NCBI RefSeq assembly: GCF_026339875.1
Contig: NZ_JAPEPZ010000001.1
Span: 8,060,001-8,124,000 of the forward strand
Source: Streptomyces sp. NBC_01571
Lineage (GTDB): Bacteria; Actinomycetota; Actinomycetes; Streptomycetales; Streptomycetaceae
Direction: 5' to 3'
DNA length: 64,000 nt
In this document: one piece after another, positions 26,879 to 36,187 of the stretch
How positions within the stretch are numbered: the first letter of the stretch is position 1
Layout of the letters: each line of letters starts with the position of its first letter
Made by a program: the position numbers and the translations under genes
The notes under the pieces: model-generated
Databases searched by the model: none
What the model was told of the DNA's origin: nothing
The model's input: only the letters and a program-made list of their open reading frames with translations

Positions 26879-26886
26879 GAGGTCAG

Positions 26887-26904
26887 TGTACGACCGGTCG
26901 TCTA
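26887..26904. promoter_or_regulatory. Putative TetR autoregulatory operator
   Basis: ACGACCGGTCGT (26890–26901) is a perfect palindrome. With the outer bases it reads T-N2-ACGACCGGTCGT-C-TA. Its ten-base core and the right-hand CTA match the site at 23757–23774. Confidence 0.7.
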
Positions 26905-26933
26905 CCCCGGTCCCGGGCCTCCCCGGGCCGGGG

Positions 26934-28331
26934 TCACCAGCCGGTCAGCAGCAGATGGTTCAGGAGCAGCGCGAGGGCGGCCTGCGCGGCGAGCCAGGCA
27001 CGCGGCCGGGGCAGCAGGGCGGCGGCCGGGAGCAGCCACATCGCGAACGGCAGCCAGATGCGTTCCGTCTCCGCCTTGCTCATCCCGGAGAGGTCGGCGG
27101 CGAGGAGGGCGAGCAGGGCGGCGAGCGCGAGCAGGGCGAGGCGGGGTTCGGCGGAGGGCGGGCGCAGAAAGCCGCGGACGCCCCCGCGCACCGGGGCGGC
27201 GCCGGCCCGCCGCAGCCCTGCCACCGTCGCCGGGCCCACGATCAGCACGGTGCACGCGAGGTTCGCCCACACCCAGTAGCCGTACGGTCTGACCCCGCCG
27301 ACCCCCTGGTAGTAGCGCGTGACCAGCAGACGGTACGCCTCCCACCAGTCGAAGCCGAGCAGGGTGAACACCACCGGCACCACGGCCGCTCCGGCGACGA
27401 CGTAGGGGAGGGGACGCAGCCGTCGGGAGCCGAGCAGCAGGACGGCGCCGGCGATCACCGCGTACAGCACCAGCCCGTACGAGAGATAGGCGGTGACGCC
27501 GAGCAGGAGCCCTGCGACGAGTCCGGTCGCCCGCGGGCGGGAACCGGTCACCGCGAGGGCGAGGAACGCGACGGCCCAGGTGGCGACCGCCGCGAAGTAC
27601 CCGTCCGCGGAGGCGCCCACCCACACGGCGGCCGGCGCGAGGACGAGGAAGGGGGCGGCACGGCGGGCGAGGGCCTCCCCGGCCAGCACACGCACGGTGA
27701 CCAGGACCGCGACCGCGGCCGTCGAGCCGACGGTGACGCACCACATGCCGGCCCAGCCCCCACCGCCCAGACCGATCCGGTCCAGCAGGACGAAGGTGAG
27801 GGTGGCCCCGGGCGGGTGTCCGGCGATGTGCGCGGGCCAGGGGGCGGGGGACTGGCTCACGATGTGGTGGGTGAAGTCCCGCAGCGTGGCGGGGATGTCG
27901 TGGAAGCGGTCGACGACGGTGAGGTACTCGTTCGTGGTCGTCAGCCGTCCGGCGATGCCGCGCTGCCAGCCGTCGACCAGGCCGAGGGAGAACGTCCAGG
28001 CCGTCGTGGTGCCCCAGGCGAGGCACAGCAGCGGGCGCCAGGGCAGGCGCGCGGCGAGGAGCGGTCCGTACGCCACGACGGCGACGGCGACCACGAGGGC
28101 GGCCGGGGTACCGGGTCCGACGTGCGGCTCCCACTGCGCGAACAGGGGAGGCCACCCTACGAAGAGCGAATGGTCACGGCGTTGGACGGCGGTGCCGACC
28201 AGGGCGGCCGCCGTGACGAGCAGTGCGGCGGCGAGGACCGCCGACAGGTCGAGGAGAAGATCGCGGAGCGAGCCGCGGGGGAGGTCGGGGGAGAGATCGC
28301 GGGGACGGTCGCGGAGAAGATCGCGGTTCAC
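26934..28331 (-). CDS. Polytopic membrane protein resembling GT-C glycosyltransferases
   Basis: The 465-residue protein has about 11–12 hydrophobic helices and a large first extracytoplasmic loop with Asp-containing and HPPGATL sequences. This fits mannosyltransferase-like GT-C enzymes that use polyprenyl-phosphate sugars. No exact family is recognised. The GTG start at 28331 has no clear ribosome site, so the N-terminus is uncertain. Its first 30 residues are Arg/Asp/Leu repeats. It is divergent from the molybdopterin oxidoreductase operon and close to three further sugar-transfer genes, suggesting a common glycan pathway. Confidence 0.7.
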   Translation of the reverse strand: MNRDLLRDRPRDLSPDLPRGSLRDLLLDLSAVLAAALLVTAAALVGTAVQRRDHSLFVGWPPLFAQWEPHVGPGTPAALVVAVAVVAYGPLLAARLPWRPLLCLAWGTTTAWTFSLGLVDGWQRGIAGRLTTTNEYLTVVDRFHDIPATLRDFTHHIVSQSPAPWPAHIAGHPPGATLTFVLLDRIGLGGGGWAGMWCVTVGSTAAVAVLVTVRVLAGEALARRAAPFLVLAPAAVWVGASADGYFAAVATWAVAFLALAVTGSRPRATGLVAGLLLGVTAYLSYGLVLYAVIAGAVLLLGSRRLRPLPYVVAGAAVVPVVFTLLGFDWWEAYRLLVTRYYQGVGGVRPYGYWVWANLACTVLIVGPATVAGLRRAGAAPVRGGVRGFLRPPSAEPRLALLALAALLALLAADLSGMSKAETERIWLPFAMWLLPAAALLPRPRAWLAAQAALALLLNHLLLTGW

Positions 28332-28444
28332 ACCGGCACGCTAGGCCGCGATCCCCCCTGAGGCACCGCCACCGGGACGGACGTCAGGGTTTCGTCATGG
28401 TTCGAAGACCCTTTTGGGGGCCTTCTCCGCCCTACGGTCGGGGC

Positions 28445-29722
28445 ATGCCACGGCCTCCCCTCCTCCCCACCTCGCCCGCGTTCTGGCGCAGTCCCGTGCG
28501 CGGCCCCTGGTTCACCTCCGTGCTCGGCATCGTGCTGCTCGGCGGGATCACGGTGCTGTTCCTGACGGGACTGCTGTCGTACGCCGCCTACAACCCGGAC
28601 CTGGCCCCGGTGAACGACCAGACTCCCGACAAGGGGCTCCTCGGTTTCTATCTCTTCTCCTGGCCGACGCACCCGTCGTGGCTGTACCGGCTCACCCAGG
28701 GCGTCCACGTCACGCTCGGGATCACCCTCGTCCCCGTACTCCTGGCGAAACTGTGGTCGGTCGTCCCCAAGCTGTTCGTGCTGCCGCCCGCCCGGTCCCT
28801 CGCCCACGCGCTGGAGCGGATCTCGCTGCTCCTGCTGGTCGGCGGCGCGCTCTTCGAGTTCACGACGGGCGTGCTGAACATCCAGCTCGACTACCTCTTC
28901 CCCGGCTCCTTCTACCCGCTGCACTTCTACGGGGCCTGGGTGTTCATCGCCGCGTTCGTCGCGCACGCCGTACTGAAGACACCCGCGGCCCTGCGCAACG
29001 TGCGCCGGATGCGCGCCGAGAACGGCACCCCCGGTGCCGGTATCGGTGAACTCCCCCCGGAGCAGGATGAGTTGGTGTCGCCCGACCCCGCCGAACCCAC
29101 CGTGTCACGACGCGGCGCCGTGGGGCTGGTGGGCGGCGGTTCGCTGCTCCTGTTCGTGACGACGGCCGGGCACAGCTTCGACGCGCCGCTGCGGCAGACC
29201 GCCGTGCTCGCCCCGCACGGCGGCCCCGAACCGGGCTCGGGGCCGGGCGGGTTCCAGATCAACAAGACGGCCGCCTACGCCGGGATCGACGCGCGCGAGA
29301 CGGATGAGGACGCCTGGCGGCTCGTCGTCGTCGGCCGCACCGGGACCGTCCGGCTGAGCCGGGCCGACCTGTTGCGGCTGCCCCCGCACAGCTCGGCGCT
29401 GCCCATCGCCTGCGTGGAGGGCTGGTCCACCTCCGACCAGTGGTGGCGGGGGGTGCCGCTGCGGGATCTCGCGACGCTCGTCGGGTACGAGCACGGCACG
29501 GCGCCCGACGTGCTGGTGGAGTCGCTCCAGCGGCACGGGGCGTTCCGCCGGGGCGCCCTGCGCCACAACCAGGTGCGCGACCCGCGTTCCCTGCTCGCCC
29601 TGTCCGTCAACGGCGAGGACCTGACCCCCGACCACGGCTACCCCGCGCGCGTCATCGTTCCCGCGGCGCCCGGCGTGCTCAACACCAAATGGGTGGCCCG
29701 GATGACGTTCGGAGACCTGTGA
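28445..29722 (+). CDS. Membrane-anchored molybdopterin-dependent oxidoreductase
   Basis: The 425-residue protein has a cytochrome-b561-like membrane region (four or five helices, residues 20–190, with histidines in TQGVHVTL and PLHFYGAWVF). A sulfite-oxidase-type molybdopterin domain follows from about residue 270. The candidate molybdenum-ligating cysteine is near residue 322, in PIACVEGWS. The end, GVLNTKWVARMTFG, fits YedY/sulfite-oxidase folds. It probably passes electrons between a periplasmic substrate and the membrane. ATG at 28445 is chosen by homology of the start; an upstream ATG at 28397 is in frame. The next gene overlaps its stop by one base. Confidence 0.85.
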   Translation: MPRPPLLPTSPAFWRSPVRGPWFTSVLGIVLLGGITVLFLTGLLSYAAYNPDLAPVNDQTPDKGLLGFYLFSWPTHPSWLYRLTQGVHVTLGITLVPVLLAKLWSVVPKLFVLPPARSLAHALERISLLLLVGGALFEFTTGVLNIQLDYLFPGSFYPLHFYGAWVFIAAFVAHAVLKTPAALRNVRRMRAENGTPGAGIGELPPEQDELVSPDPAEPTVSRRGAVGLVGGGSLLLFVTTAGHSFDAPLRQTAVLAPHGGPEPGSGPGGFQINKTAAYAGIDARETDEDAWRLVVVGRTGTVRLSRADLLRLPPHSSALPIACVEGWSTSDQWWRGVPLRDLATLVGYEHGTAPDVLVESLQRHGAFRRGALRHNQVRDPRSLLALSVNGEDLTPDHGYPARVIVPAAPGVLNTKWVARMTFGDL

Positions 29723-30216
29723 TGAAGCGATACGTGTCTCTCGCCGGCCGGCTGCCCGCGCTCCGCCGGCCGCCTCTGGGCAGTCCGCTGCAGATCCTCC
29801 TGCCGGCCTGCTCCTTCGCGCTCGCCGGGTACGCGGGGGTGCGGTTGCTCTCCGGTGACTGGTTCGGCGTGACGCTGTGGTTCGTCGGCGCGGCGCTCCT
29901 GCACGACCTGGTGCTCGTGCCGTTGTACGCGGGCGCGGACCGGGTCCTCACGCAGGGGCTGCGCGCGGTCGGCCGCCGGGAGTGGACGATCTACGTCCGG
30001 GTCCCGGCGGCCTTCTCCTGCCTTCTGCTGCTGGTGTGGTTCCCGCTGGTCAGCGGGCAGATGGCGGACCGCTACCAGTCCGCCACCGGCCTGTCGGGCG
30101 ACGGCTTCCTGGCCCGCTGGCTGCTGATCACGGCGGTGCTGTTCGGCGGTTCCGCCGCGCTGCTCGCGCTGCGGCTGCGCAGGGCGACGAAGGAGCGGCC
30201 GCCGGTCGACCACTGA
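29722..30216 (+). CDS. Small integral membrane protein paired with the molybdopterin enzyme
   Basis: The 164-residue protein has four hydrophobic segments and a [15 protein letters not shown] segment between helices 2 and 3. I do not recognise a family. The ATG overlaps the preceding stop (TGATG) with GGAG upstream, so it is translationally coupled to the oxidoreductase and probably a subunit or electron-transfer partner. Its last 145 bp overlap, antisense, the end of the methyltransferase gene. Confidence 0.75.
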   Translation: MKRYVSLAGRLPALRRPPLGSPLQILLPACSFALAGYAGVRLLSGDWFGVTLWFVGAALLHDLVLVPLYAGADRVLTQGLRAVGRREWTIYVRVPAAFSCLLLLVWFPLVSGQMADRYQSATGLSGDGFLARWLLITAVLFGGSAALLALRLRRATKERPPVDH

Positions 30217-31697
30217 CCGTCGGCGTGCCAGCCGGCGCGCCGCGCGTGCCGGAGCAGCGCCGGGGTGCCCAGGCGGGCCCAGAGGAAGGGCGTACCGGCG
30301 GCTCCCCGGCCGTCGGCGACGCGCACCCGTACCCGTTCGTCGACATCGACGGGCACCGTCTCGACGATCAACAGACCTCCAGGTGACAGGAGTTGGTCCA
30401 CCCGGTCGAGCAGGGCCGCCGGGTCGCCGCCGATCCCGAGGTTGCCGTCGATCAGGAGCGCGGTGCCCCAGCGGCCCTCTCCCGGCACGGACTCGAAGAC
30501 CGACCGGTGCAGTGCCTGTCCGCCGAGCCGGACGGTGTGCTCGACGGCGGCCTCGCTGACGTCGATGCCCAGGGCCCGCCGCCCCTGTGCGGCGAGTGCC
30601 GCGATCAGCCGGCCGGGTCCGCATCCCACGTCGAGCACGGCTCCCTCGCAGCGCCGCAGCACCTCCAGATCCGCGGTGTCGGCCCCGGCACACCACCGCT
30701 CCACCTCCAGCGGCAGCAGCCAGCCGTCGGTCCGGCGCAGATAGAGGGGGCCACGCCCGACACGCAGCGCGTCGGCGTACGGGTCGCTGGACCAGGGGGC
30801 GGCCTGCTCGCCGGCCGACGACGCGGGCGGGACACCGGGCACGGCCCGCCGTCCGGGGCGCCGGGCGGGGTGCCCGGCGGGGCCGGACTCGGGGTGCCTG
30901 GCGGCGCTGGACTCGGGGTGCCTGGCGGGGGTGGGCTTGGGCTGCCGGCCGGCGGTGGGCTCGGAGCGCTGGGCGTGGGTGGGTTCGGGGTTCCGGGCGT
31001 GGGTGGGTTCGGGGTGTTGCGGCAGGTCCGGGTCGGGGTGCCCGGCCGGGTCGGGTTCGGGGAATGGTGCGAGGCCCCGCCCGGGGCGTCGAGCGAGCGC
31101 GGGTTCGGACCGTCCGGTGAGGTCCGGTTCGGGCCGCCCCGCGAGGTCGGGTTCGGGGTGGCCCGGCGCGCCGGCCGGCGCCCGGTCCGCGGGAGCCGTT
31201 CTGGCAGGCGTGCCGCCCGTCGCGCCGCGCGCGGGCGCGGGCGCGGCCGCGGTCGTCGCCGACGTCCGGCCCGCGCGGCCCGTGGTCCCTCCACCTGTGG
31301 GGCCGGTGGTGGGGCCTCCTGTGGGGCCGGTGGTCCGGCTTCCTGTGGGGCCGGTGGTGGGGCCTCCTGTGGGGCCGGTGGTCCGGCTTCCTGTGGGGCC
31401 GGTGGTGGGGCCTCCTGTGGGGCCGGTGGTCCGGCTTCCTGTGGGGCCGGTGGTGGGGCCTCCTGTGGGGCCGGTGGTCCGGCTTCCTGTGGGGCCGGTG
31501 GTGGGGCCTCCTGTGGGGCCGGTGGTCCGGCTTCCTGTGGGGCCGGTGGTGGGGCCTCCTGTGGGGCCGGTGGTCCGGCTTCCTGTGGGTCCGGAGGCGT
31601 GGCCTCCCGTGGGGCCGGTGGTCCGGCCTCCCGTGAGGCCGGCGGTCGGGCCTCCCGCAGGGCCGGGGACGGAGGCGCGTCCGCGTGCCGCGCTCAT
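30072..31697 (-). CDS. SAM-dependent methyltransferase with a repeat-rich N-terminal extension
   Basis: The 541-residue frame begins with about 120 residues of Gly-Pro-Thr octapeptide repeats, encoded by the minisatellite at 31299–31658. A second, looser EP/HPE heptad region runs to about residue 290. A class I methyltransferase follows: [15 protein letters not shown] near residue 352, then [11 protein letters not shown], and [13 protein letters not shown] near the acidic post-motif. The start ATG overlaps the upstream gene's stop (ATGA), which supports translation through the repeats. The C-terminal 35 residues run antisense into the neighbouring membrane-protein gene. The acceptor is unknown, probably the glycan made by the operon. 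Confidence 0.82.
   Translation of the reverse strand: MSAARGRASVPGPAGGPTAGLTGGRTTGPTGGHASGPTGSRTTGPTGGPTTGPTGSRTTGPTGGPTTGPTGSRTTGPTGGPTTGPTGSRTTGPTGGPTTGPTGSRTTGPTGGPTTGPTGSRTTGPTGGPTTGPTGGGTTGRAGRTSATTAAAPAPARGATGGTPARTAPADRAPAGAPGHPEPDLAGRPEPDLTGRSEPALARRPGRGLAPFPEPDPAGHPDPDLPQHPEPTHARNPEPTHAQRSEPTAGRQPKPTPARHPESSAARHPESGPAGHPARRPGRRAVPGVPPASSAGEQAAPWSSDPYADALRVGRGPLYLRRTDGWLLPLEVERWCAGADTADLEVLRRCEGAVLDVGCGPGRLIAALAAQGRRALGIDVSEAAVEHTVRLGGQALHRSVFESVPGEGRWGTALLIDGNLGIGGDPAALLDRVDQLLSPGGLLIVETVPVDVDERVRVRVADGRGAAGTPFLWARLGTPALLRHARRAGWHADGQWSTGGRSFVALRSRSASSAAEPPNSTAVISSQRARKPSPDRPVADW
31299..31658. repeat. 24/48-bp minisatellite inside the methyltransferase gene
   Basis: Twelve consecutive 24-bp units (31299–31586) alternate between two versions that differ at the GGGGCC/CCGGCT position, i.e. 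six 48-bp units that are virtually identical. Three degenerate units extend to 31658. Because 24 is divisible by three, copy changes keep the reading frame, adding or removing octapeptides of Gly, Pro and Thr. Confidence 0.9.
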
Positions 31698-32311
31698 CGC
31701 TGGGCCCCGGCTTCGAGCCGGGCGAGTTCGGCGGCGAACCGGCCGCCCGGTGCCGCGGCGGCGACGAGCCCGGCGTCGTACGCCGTGTCGACGTCCCGCA
31801 GGCGCGGCAGATCGCGGACACGCAGCCCCGCCGCGGTCAGCCGCTCCCGCTGCGCCGCGCCGGTGGTGGCCGTGGACATCGGTACGCCCCGCACCAGGTC
31901 CGGGTCCGGGACGGCGAGCCCCAGCGCCCAGAAGCCGCCGTCCTCGGCCGGTCCGAAGTACGCGTCGCAGTCCGCGAAGTCCACGGTGAGGAGTTCCGGC
32001 GTCACCTGTGGGGTGTCCATACCGATGAGCAGGGCGGGGCCGGCGCAGTCCGCGAAGGCGGCGGCCAGCCGTTCGTCCAGGTCGCCCGCACACTGCGGTA
32101 CGACGTCGATGCCGGGCGGCAGCCAGGGACCCGGCACGCCGTCGAGCACCAGCACCCGGCGTCGCGCGGGCGTCGCCGCCACCGCGAGCAGGGTGTCCAT
32201 GAGGGCCGCCTCGGCGAGCGTCGCCGCCTGGCCGGGCGTGAACGGCGGAGTGAGCCGGGTCTTCACCCGTCCCGGCCGCGGTTCCTTGGCGATGACGAGC
32301 AGGGTGCTCAC
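31694..32311 (-). CDS. TIGR04282-type glycosyltransferase (DUF2064)
   Basis: The 205-residue protein starts [20 protein letters not shown] and has [20 protein letters not shown] and a [16 protein letters not shown] segment. All three are hallmarks of the DUF2064/TIGR04282 GT-A-like family, sometimes annotated as arsenosugar glycosyltransferases. No arsenic genes are seen here, so the sugar role is general. Its GTG start overlaps the GT2 stop and its stop overlaps the methyltransferase start, so three genes are translationally coupled. Confidence 0.88.
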   Translation of the reverse strand: MSTLLVIAKEPRPGRVKTRLTPPFTPGQAATLAEAALMDTLLAVAATPARRRVLVLDGVPGPWLPPGIDVVPQCAGDLDERLAAAFADCAGPALLIGMDTPQVTPELLTVDFADCDAYFGPAEDGGFWALGLAVPDPDLVRGVPMSTATTGAAQRERLTAAGLRVRDLPRLRDVDTAYDAGLVAAAAPGGRFAAELARLEAGAQR

Positions 32312-33033
32312 GGGGTGGTTCCTCCTGGGGACGGGGCGGGGGCTCGGGACGGGACGGGCGGCTCGGCCAGCACGCGGCGCATGTCCCGTACCGCCTGCCA
32401 GGTTCCGCGCCAGGTGCCGGTGACCTTGGAGGCGCCGGTGCGCGGGAGATACGGCACGTCGTGCTCCGTGACGCGCCAGCCGGCGTCGGCGGCACGCACG
32501 ACCATCTGCAGCGGATAGCCGCTGCGGCGGTCCGTGAGACCGAGCGCGAGCAGCGGTTCGCGGCGAGCGGCCCGCAGCGGGCCCAGGTCGTGCAGGCCGA
32601 GTCCGGTACGGCGGCGGAGCATCCGGGCGAGCGCGAGGTTGCCGGCCCGGGCGTGCGCGGGCCACGCGCCCCGCCCCTGCGGGCGTCGGCGCCCCAGCAC
32701 CAGGTCGGCCGTGCCGTCGCGCACCTCGCGTACGAAGGGCACGAGCAGGGAGGGGTCGAGGGAGGCGTCGCAGTCGCAGAAGCACACGATGTCGGCGGTG
32801 GCCGCGGTCAGCCCGGCGTGGCAGGCGGCGCCGAATCCGCGGCGCGTCTCGCGCACGACGGTCGCGCCGAGACTGCGGGCCAGTTCTGCCGAGCCGTCCG
32901 TGGACCCGTTGTCCACGACCAGCGCGCGCCAGCCGGACGGAATGCGGGCGAGCACCCAGGGCAGGGCCTCGGCCTCGTTCAGACAGGGCAGGACCACGTC
33001 GACTACGGGGTCCGCCGGGGGAGAGGTCGTCAC
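32308..33033 (-). CDS. Family 2 glycosyltransferase
   Basis: The 241-residue protein has the GT-A signature: [19 protein letters not shown], then [12 protein letters not shown], and the DXD-like [12 protein letters not shown]. It likely transfers a sugar to a polyprenyl or lipid carrier in the cytoplasm. Two in-frame GTG starts exist, 33033 and 33042; the first is used because GGTGAGAG precedes it. It heads the operon and is divergent from the two-component system at 33147. Confidence 0.88.
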   Translation of the reverse strand: MTTSPPADPVVDVVLPCLNEAEALPWVLARIPSGWRALVVDNGSTDGSAELARSLGATVVRETRRGFGAACHAGLTAATADIVCFCDCDASLDPSLLVPFVREVRDGTADLVLGRRRPQGRGAWPAHARAGNLALARMLRRRTGLGLHDLGPLRAARREPLLALGLTDRRSGYPLQMVVRAADAGWRVTEHDVPYLPRTGASKVTGTWRGTWQAVRDMRRVLAEPPVPSRAPAPSPGGTTP

Positions 33034-33146
33034 GGCTCTCACCCTACGAACGCGAAAGAGACATATCGGTCTTCGGCTCCTTACGAAACGCGGACGTCGC
33101 GCGGGGGAGGGCCGCACGGAGCCGGAGCCGGTGGGAGGCTGAAGCC

Positions 33147-33920
33147 ATGCATGAGCCGTACGAATCCGCAGCTACCGGACCCGAGGCCGTACCCGGCGCC
33201 GCAACCGCCCCGGGCGGCCACGGGGGCACAGCGCGTGTCCTCGTCGTCGACGACGACCCCACCGTCGCCGAGGTCGTCTCCGGCTACCTCGACCGCGCGG
33301 GCTACCTCGTGGACCGTGCCGCGGACGGGCCCGCGGCGCTCGCCCGTGCCGCCGCGCACTGGCCCGACCTGGTGGTGCTGGACCTGATGCTGCCCGGGAT
33401 GGACGGCCTCGAGGTGTGCCGGCGCATGCGCGGACGCGGTCCCGTGCCTGTCATCATGCTCACCGCGCGGGGCGACGAGGACGACCGGATCCTCGGTCTG
33501 GAGGTGGGCGCCGACGACTACGTCACCAAGCCGTTCAGCCCCCGGGAACTGGTGCTGCGCGTGGAGTCCGTACTGCGCCGCGCGCGTCCCGCCACCTCGG
33601 CGCACCCGCTGCACGCGGCCGGTCTCGGCCTCGACCCGGCCGCCCGTCGCGCCACCAAGGGGAGCGTCGAACTCGCGCTCACGACAAGGGAGTTCGACCT
33701 CCTCGCCTTCTTCCTCCGGCACCCCGGGCGGGTGTTCAGCCGCGAGGACCTGATGCGTGAGGTCTGGGGCTGGGACTTCGGCGACCTCTCGACGGTCACC
33801 GTGCACGTACGGCGGCTGCGCGGGAAGGTCGAGGACGATCCGGCGAGGCCCCGGTTGATCCAGACGGTGTGGGGCGTGGGCTACCGCTTCGACGCCACGA
33901 CGTCCGCGGAGGCGGTCTGA
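33147..33920 (+). CDS. OmpR-family response regulator
   Basis: The 257-residue protein has a receiver domain (RVLVVDDDPTVAEVV, phospho-acceptor Asp in VVLDLMLPGMDG, Lys in DDYVTKPFSPREL) and a winged-helix DNA-binding domain (LALTTREFDLLAFFL … VTVHVRRLRGKVE … IQTVWGVGYRF). A 28-residue low-complexity extension precedes the receiver. It is two bases upstream of the sensor kinase gene and divergent from the glycosyltransferase operon, which may be its target. Confidence 0.95.
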   Translation: MHEPYESAATGPEAVPGAATAPGGHGGTARVLVVDDDPTVAEVVSGYLDRAGYLVDRAADGPAALARAAAHWPDLVVLDLMLPGMDGLEVCRRMRGRGPVPVIMLTARGDEDDRILGLEVGADDYVTKPFSPRELVLRVESVLRRARPATSAHPLHAAGLGLDPAARRATKGSVELALTTREFDLLAFFLRHPGRVFSREDLMREVWGWDFGDLSTVTVHVRRLRGKVEDDPARPRLIQTVWGVGYRFDATTSAEAV

Positions 33921-33922
33921 CC

Positions 33923-35050
33923 ATGCGTGACATCCTGCTCATCGCCCTCTTCGCCTTTCTCGGCGCCGCGGGGGCCGGTCTGCTCGGCGCGGGCACGCTG
34001 TGGCTGATCCGGCGACGTTCGCTGACCGCGTCCCTCGCCGTGGTCGCCGCCGTGGGGGTGACCGCGATGCTCGCGGGGACGCTCGCCGTGGCGTGGGCGA
34101 TGTTCCTGTCCTCGCACGACCTGACCGTCGTCACGACGGTGGTGGCGATGGCGGCCGTCGTCTCGCTGGCCACCGCGCTGCTCTTGGGCCGATGGGTCGT
34201 GGCCCGCAGCCGGGACCTGACGCTGGCCGCCCGCTCCTTCGGCGACGGCGGTGACTTCGCGGCCCCCGACGGTCCGGCGACTGCCGAACTCGCCGCGCTG
34301 GGGCGTGAGTTGGCGGCCACCAGTGTGAAGCTCGCCGAGTCACGGGACCGCGAACGGGCCCTGGAGACCTCACGCCGTGAACTCGTCGCGTGGATCTCGC
34401 ACGATCTGCGCACCCCGCTCGCCGGGCTCCGCGCGATGTCGGAGGCGCTGGAGGACGGCGTCGCCGCCGACCCGAACCGCTATCTGCGGCAGATGCGCAC
34501 CGAGGTCGAACGGCTCAACGACATGGTGGGCGATCTCTTCGAACTCTCCCGCATACACGCGGGGAGCCTGGCCCTGTCCCCCTCCCGTATCTCCGTGTAC
34601 GACCTCGTGGGCGACGCCCTCGCGGGCGTCGACCCGCTCGCCCGCGAGTACGGGGTGCGGCTGGTCGGCGACCGCGTCGAGCCGGTGCCGGTCGAGGTGG
34701 ACGGCAAGGAGATGAGCCGTGTCCTCGGCAACCTCCTCGTCAACGCGATCCGGCGGACACCGGCCGACGGCACGGTGGCGATCGCCGCGGAGCGGTCGGA
34801 CCAGGGTGTGGTGCTGTCCGTCACCGACGGCTGCGGGGGAATCCCCGAGGAGGATCTTCCGCGCGTCTTCGACACCGGCTGGCGCGGCAGCCACGCGCGC
34901 ACCCCGCCCGCCGGGGCGGGTCTGGGCCTGGCGATCGTCCGCGGCATCGTGGAGGCCCACCAAGGGCGGGCCGCCGTGCACAACGTCCCCGGCGGCTGCC
35001 GCTTCGAGGTCACCCTCCCGCTGGCCGGCCCGGCCCTGTCGGCGCGGTGA
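33923..35050 (+). CDS. Sensor histidine kinase
   Basis: The 375-residue protein has three N-terminal hydrophobic segments within about 95 residues and a HAMP-like stretch. The HisKA region has ISHDLRTPLAGL, with the phospho-accepting His near residue 160. The ATPase domain has NLLVNAIRRTPADG (N box), DGCGGIPEED and AGLGLAIVRGIV (G boxes). The sensory loop between helices is very short, so it may sense membrane state. It is paired with the response regulator upstream. Confidence 0.93.
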   Translation: MRDILLIALFAFLGAAGAGLLGAGTLWLIRRRSLTASLAVVAAVGVTAMLAGTLAVAWAMFLSSHDLTVVTTVVAMAAVVSLATALLLGRWVVARSRDLTLAARSFGDGGDFAAPDGPATAELAALGRELAATSVKLAESRDRERALETSRRELVAWISHDLRTPLAGLRAMSEALEDGVAADPNRYLRQMRTEVERLNDMVGDLFELSRIHAGSLALSPSRISVYDLVGDALAGVDPLAREYGVRLVGDRVEPVPVEVDGKEMSRVLGNLLVNAIRRTPADGTVAIAAERSDQGVVLSVTDGCGGIPEEDLPRVFDTGWRGSHARTPPAGAGLGLAIVRGIVEAHQGRAAVHNVPGGCRFEVTLPLAGPALSAR

Positions 35051-35162
35051 CACGCTGTGGTCTCCGGTGGCGCCGGGCCTCGGTCGATCCTCCACCGAAC
35101 GCCCCGTCGGGCACCGCGAATACCGGATGCGCCCAGCCGGGCGGCGCTGCGACACTCACAGC

Positions 35163-36044
35163 ATGTCGATCACTGAAGTCGCGCCCGGAGTGTCCCTCGC
35201 GTACGAGACGTTCGGCGACTCCTCCGATCCGGCAGTCCTGCTCGTGATGGGCCTCGGCGCCCAGATGATCGCCTGGCACGAGGACTTCTGCCGTGCGCTC
35301 GCGGAACGTGGACGCCATGTGATCCGGTACGACAACCGCGACTGCGGGCTGTCCACCAGGTTCGACGAACACCCCGTGGACATGGGCCGGTTCATCGACG
35401 CTGTGAGCTCGGGCGACATCGCGTCCGCCCTCGCGATGGTGCCCTACACGCTCCAGGACATGGCCGACGACGGCCTCGGCCTGCTCACCGCGCTCGGAAT
35501 CGAACGCGCTCACGTGGTCGGATCCTCCATGGGCGGCATGATCGCCCAGACGATGGCCATCAGCCGTCCCGCCCGCGTACTGACCCTGACGTCGATGATG
35601 TCCTCGACCGGCGAGCCCGACTACGGCCGCCCCGGCGACGAGGCCCAGGCAGTCCTCTTCGGCCCGAAGCCGACAGACCGGGAAGGGTATGTCGCGGCGG
35701 CGGACAGGGAACTGGTCTGGGCGTCCAGACGCTACGGCGACGCCACACTCCTTCGTGAGCTGGCTGCCGAGAGCTACGACCGCGGCTACCACCCCGCCGG
35801 TGCCGGGCGGCAACTCGGCGCGATGATCCTCGGTGGCTCACGCGCCGACGCCCTCCGCGACCTTCGCGTACCGACGTTGGTGATCCATGGCCTGGACGAC
35901 ACCCTGATCGATCCCAGCGGCGGAAAGCGCACGGCCGACCTGGTGCCCGGAGCGAGGCTCCTGCTGCTCCCCGACATGGGACACGACCGCCCCCGCGAAC
36001 TCTGGCCCGAGATCATCGCCGCCCTGGACACGCACACGAGCTGA
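35163..36044 (+). CDS. Alpha/beta hydrolase
   Basis: The 293-residue protein has the nucleophile elbow GSSMGGMIAQT, an oxyanion region VLLVMGLGAQMIAW, and the His of the triad near PDMGHDRP at the end. The RYDNRDCGLSTRF segment and overall layout resemble RdmC/aclacinomycin methylesterase-like hydrolases. The substrate is unknown. There is no clear ribosome site before the ATG at 35163. It stands downstream of the sensor kinase but 110 bp away. Confidence 0.85.
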   Translation: MSITEVAPGVSLAYETFGDSSDPAVLLVMGLGAQMIAWHEDFCRALAERGRHVIRYDNRDCGLSTRFDEHPVDMGRFIDAVSSGDIASALAMVPYTLQDMADDGLGLLTALGIERAHVVGSSMGGMIAQTMAISRPARVLTLTSMMSSTGEPDYGRPGDEAQAVLFGPKPTDREGYVAAADRELVWASRRYGDATLLRELAAESYDRGYHPAGAGRQLGAMILGGSRADALRDLRVPTLVIHGLDDTLIDPSGGKRTADLVPGARLLLLPDMGHDRPRELWPEIIAALDTHTS

Positions 36045-36187
36045 GCGCGCTCGGTGGCGCGCCACGAGGAACCCGCTGTCCGTCATGGCGCAACCGACCC
36101 GGTCGCGGCTGTCCATGAGTGGCTGTCCACGAGTGGCTGTCAACGAGTGGCTGTGCCCAGCACGTTCACCAGAGGCGCGGAGGGCGG

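Noticed and set aside
30393..32423. A very long plus-strand frame over the methyltransferase and glycosyltransferase genes.
   Set aside because: It is the antisense of real genes; its protein is a Gly/Ala/Arg low-complexity translation, and the repeats produce its length.
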